Assembly: GCA_937925455.1 (NCBI GenBank) | Contig: CALEWF010000216.1 | Coordinates: 1 to 7,813, forward strand | From: an uncultured Flavobacteriales bacterium | GTDB lineage: Bacteria > Bacteroidota > Bacteroidia > CAIKAF01 | Direction: 5' to 3' | DNA: 7,813 bases | Shown here: positions 6,453 through 7,813 of the stretch, one piece after another | Numbering within the stretch: position 1 is the first letter of the stretch | Layout: every line of letters starts with the position of its first letter | Program-made: the position numbers and the translations under genes | Notes under the pieces: model-generated | Told to the model about the DNA's origin: nothing | Database searches by the model: none | The model's input: the letters and a program-made list of their open reading frames with translations, nothing else

Positions 6453-6532
6453 AAGAATTAAAATTTATCTACAAATAAAAAAAAAAAATTAAAAAGGAAA
6501 ATAAAAAAACAAAAAATCTTACACGTTAAACG
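6453..6532. other. A/T-rich spacer between the two paralogous surface-protein genes
   Basis: This 80-base spacer is almost entirely A-rich on the plus strand (T-rich in the sense of transcription). Just after the upstream gene's stop there is only a minimal CGTT-T-AACG inverted repeat (6524-6532) followed by T-runs. That is too weak to call a terminator. The two genes could be co-transcribed, or the downstream one could use the poor box at 6472-6479. Confidence 0.5.
6472..6479 (-). promoter_or_regulatory. Weak candidate -7 box for the 1303-residue protein
   Basis: The minus strand reads TTTATTTG, one base off TAnnTTTG, and ends 19 bases before the ATG. In such A/T-rich DNA this can arise by chance, and no -33 box sits at the right distance. 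Confidence 0.25.
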
Positions 6533-7813
6533 CTATTTAAACAAATGCAAAGCCCCTCGATAACTGTATTCTTTTCCATTAAAATCTATCAATTCTATGA
6601 GATATACATAAACTCCTTCCACTACTTCATGACCACTATTTGTTCTTCCATTCCACATAAGTTGATTGGATATTGCAGATTTATATATTTCATATCCCCA
6701 ACGATTGTAGATATACAACACACCAGAATTTATACACGTACCTTTTATTTCAAATAAATCATTTATACCATCTTGGTTAGGAGTAAACGTGTTGGGAATA
6801 AAAATTTGAGAATTACATGAATCAATTGTTATAACAACCCAAGCTGTATCACTGCATCCTTCGGAATTATTTCCAATAAGTGTTATGGTATAAATACCCG
6901 GTGAAATAAAAACATGCGAAGGCTGATATGTATTGTAACTAGCTCCATCTCCCATAATCCACGTGTAAGTATCGGCATTACTTGAATTATTGATGGTATT
7001 TACTGTCAATGGTACAGTTCCTCCAGGTGGATTCACTGTGAAATCAACATTTATAGAAGATGTAAGTACCTGAATAAAAACAGTATCAGCACCACAAACA
7101 TTCGATGAATAAGCATAATACAATCCGGGTTGTGTTACCAATAGATTATTTCCCAAAACACCATTATTCCATGTAATTGATGAATTACTTAAAACTTGTA
7201 AAACAGCACTCTGGTTAGGACAAATGAAGACCGTATCATTTCCGATATAATTTATTTGCGGTAAATCAATTAACTCAACATTCACAAGTGCTGTATCTGC
7301 ACCACAATTATTATTTCCTATTACACTATACACCCCTTGGTTTTGAACTGTAATGGAATTAGTGGTTTGTCCATTACTCCAAATATAATTATTGGCACCG
7401 CTTGCTGTAATTTGTACGCTTTCGCCTTGACATAATGCTATATTTTCTCCCGGTTGAATAGATAAAACAGGCGCAGTTCCTTGAATAATTACATCAACTG
7501 ATGCCGTTGCATTTCCACAGCTATTGGATGCTACAACAGAATAAATACCTGCATTGCTAACAGTTATTGTGGATGTAGTTTCTCCTGTACTCCATGAATA
7601 ATTTCCGGTTCCCGAAGCTGTTAAAGTAACTTGATCACCTGTACAAATTGAAATAGTACCTGATGGTGCCATAGAAACACTTGGCAATGGTGTAATATTT
7701 ACACTAACAGATGCCGTGGCACTACCACAACTGTTAGATACAGTAACTGTATAATTTCCGGCAGCATTAACTTGAATACTTGCACTTGTCTCATTGGTAC
7801 TCCATGCATACAT
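6533..7813 (-). CDS. T9SS type B secreted Ig/PKD-repeat protein, C-terminal 426 residues (5' end outside window)
   Basis: The frame is open to the right edge. The ATG at 7811-7813 is an internal methionine in the middle of an Ig-like domain (M-Y-A-W-S, matching T-Y-A-W-S in the neighbour), so the true start lies outside. Counting from that edge: the rest of one Ig-like domain (1-41); three complete Ig-like domains (42-111, 112-181, 182-252), each with a Cys pair; a PKD domain (253-330, WIMGDG); and the CHU_C type B sorting tail (333-426, NTFTPNQDGINDLFEI, YNRWGYEIY, WNGR, GVYVYLIEL, ending LFK). The protein should be exported by T9SS and held at the surface. It matches the downstream gene domain for domain over the last five domains, so the pair is a tandem duplication. 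Its N-terminal domains, and thus any specific role, cannot be seen. Confidence 0.9.
   Translation of the reverse strand: MYAWSTNETSASIQVNAAGNYTVTVSNSCGSATASVSVNITPLPSVSMAPSGTISICTGDQVTLTASGTGNYSWSTGETTSTITVSNAGIYSVVASNSCGNATASVDVIIQGTAPVLSIQPGENIALCQGESVQITASGANNYIWSNGQTTNSITVQNQGVYSVIGNNNCGADTALVNVELIDLPQINYIGNDTVFICPNQSAVLQVLSNSSITWNNGVLGNNLLVTQPGLYYAYSSNVCGADTVFIQVLTSSINVDFTVNPPGGTVPLTVNTINNSSNADTYTWIMGDGASYNTYQPSHVFISPGIYTITLIGNNSEGCSDTAWVVITIDSCNSQIFIPNTFTPNQDGINDLFEIKGTCINSGVLYIYNRWGYEIYKSAISNQLMWNGRTNSGHEVVEGVYVYLIELIDFNGKEYSYRGALHLFK
6536..6817 (-). other. CHU_C / T9SS type B sorting domain of the partial paralogue
   Basis: The C-terminal 94 residues carry the same landmarks as the neighbour's tail (PNQDGINDLFE, YNRWGYEIY, WNG, a GVYVYLIEL strand, and a terminal LHLFK), so both proteins probably use one export route. 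Confidence 0.9.
7058..7813 (-). repeat. Ig-like repeat units of the partial paralogue
   Basis: Three complete units and one partial unit of about 70 residues belong to the short-unit subfamily (C.G/C.N..V.L.ASG, Y.WS.G.TT.SITV...G.YSV...N.CG). The array continues past the right edge, so the total unit number is unknown. Confidence 0.8.

Noticed and set aside
6524..6532. Possible rho-independent terminator after the partial paralogue
   Set aside because: The inverted repeat is only 3-4 bp with almost no loop. The T-runs after it are general A/T richness of the spacer.

Overview
The window looks like a piece of a Bacteroidota chromosome. It encodes two proteins that end in the gliding-motility-associated (CHU_C-type) C-terminal domain, which is the type B sorting signal of the type IX secretion system (T9SS), a system confined to this phylum. 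A third secreted protein begins with a domain I recognise as DUF7948, common in the same large surface proteins. Two of the gene starts follow boxes that fit the Bacteroidota -7 promoter consensus TAnnTTTG, no start shows a clear Shine-Dalgarno sequence, and the DNA is AT-rich. I cannot name a genus from the sequence.

Layout, left to right. (1) Positions 1-340, minus strand: the 5' end of a secreted DUF7948-type protein that runs off the left edge. Its frame is interrupted, without being broken, by two tandem 33-base copies of a GC-rich palindromic repeat. (2) Positions 341-724: a divergent intergenic region with a likely promoter for each flanking gene, a perfect 17-base palindrome, and stretches resembling dispersed repeat debris. 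(3) Positions 725-2544, plus strand: a two-gene unit, ddl (D-alanine--D-alanine ligase) followed by cysQ (3'(2'),5'-bisphosphate nucleotidase). The second gene starts on a TTG that overlaps the ddl stop by four bases. (4) Positions 2541-6452, minus strand: a 1303-residue secreted protein made of a signal peptide, seven beta-propeller-like repeats, nine Ig-like repeats, one PKD domain and the T9SS type B tail. It meets cysQ tail to tail, with both stop codons inside one TTAA. (5) Positions 6533-7813, minus strand: the C-terminal 426 residues of a second protein with the same Ig-PKD-CHU_C plan, evidently a tandem paralogue, cut by the right edge.

The housekeeping pair supplies peptidoglycan precursor (D-Ala-D-Ala) and recycles PAP, a by-product of sulfate assimilation and sulfonation. 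The three flanking genes encode large exported proteins, and the two whose C-terminus is visible carry a T9SS signal. Their role could be adhesion, gliding or another surface function, and the sequence does not decide between these. I found no RNA genes, CRISPR array, transposase or phage gene. The least ordinary signals are the in-frame palindromic repeat at 59-124, the palindrome at 636-652, and the modular build of the two paralogues.
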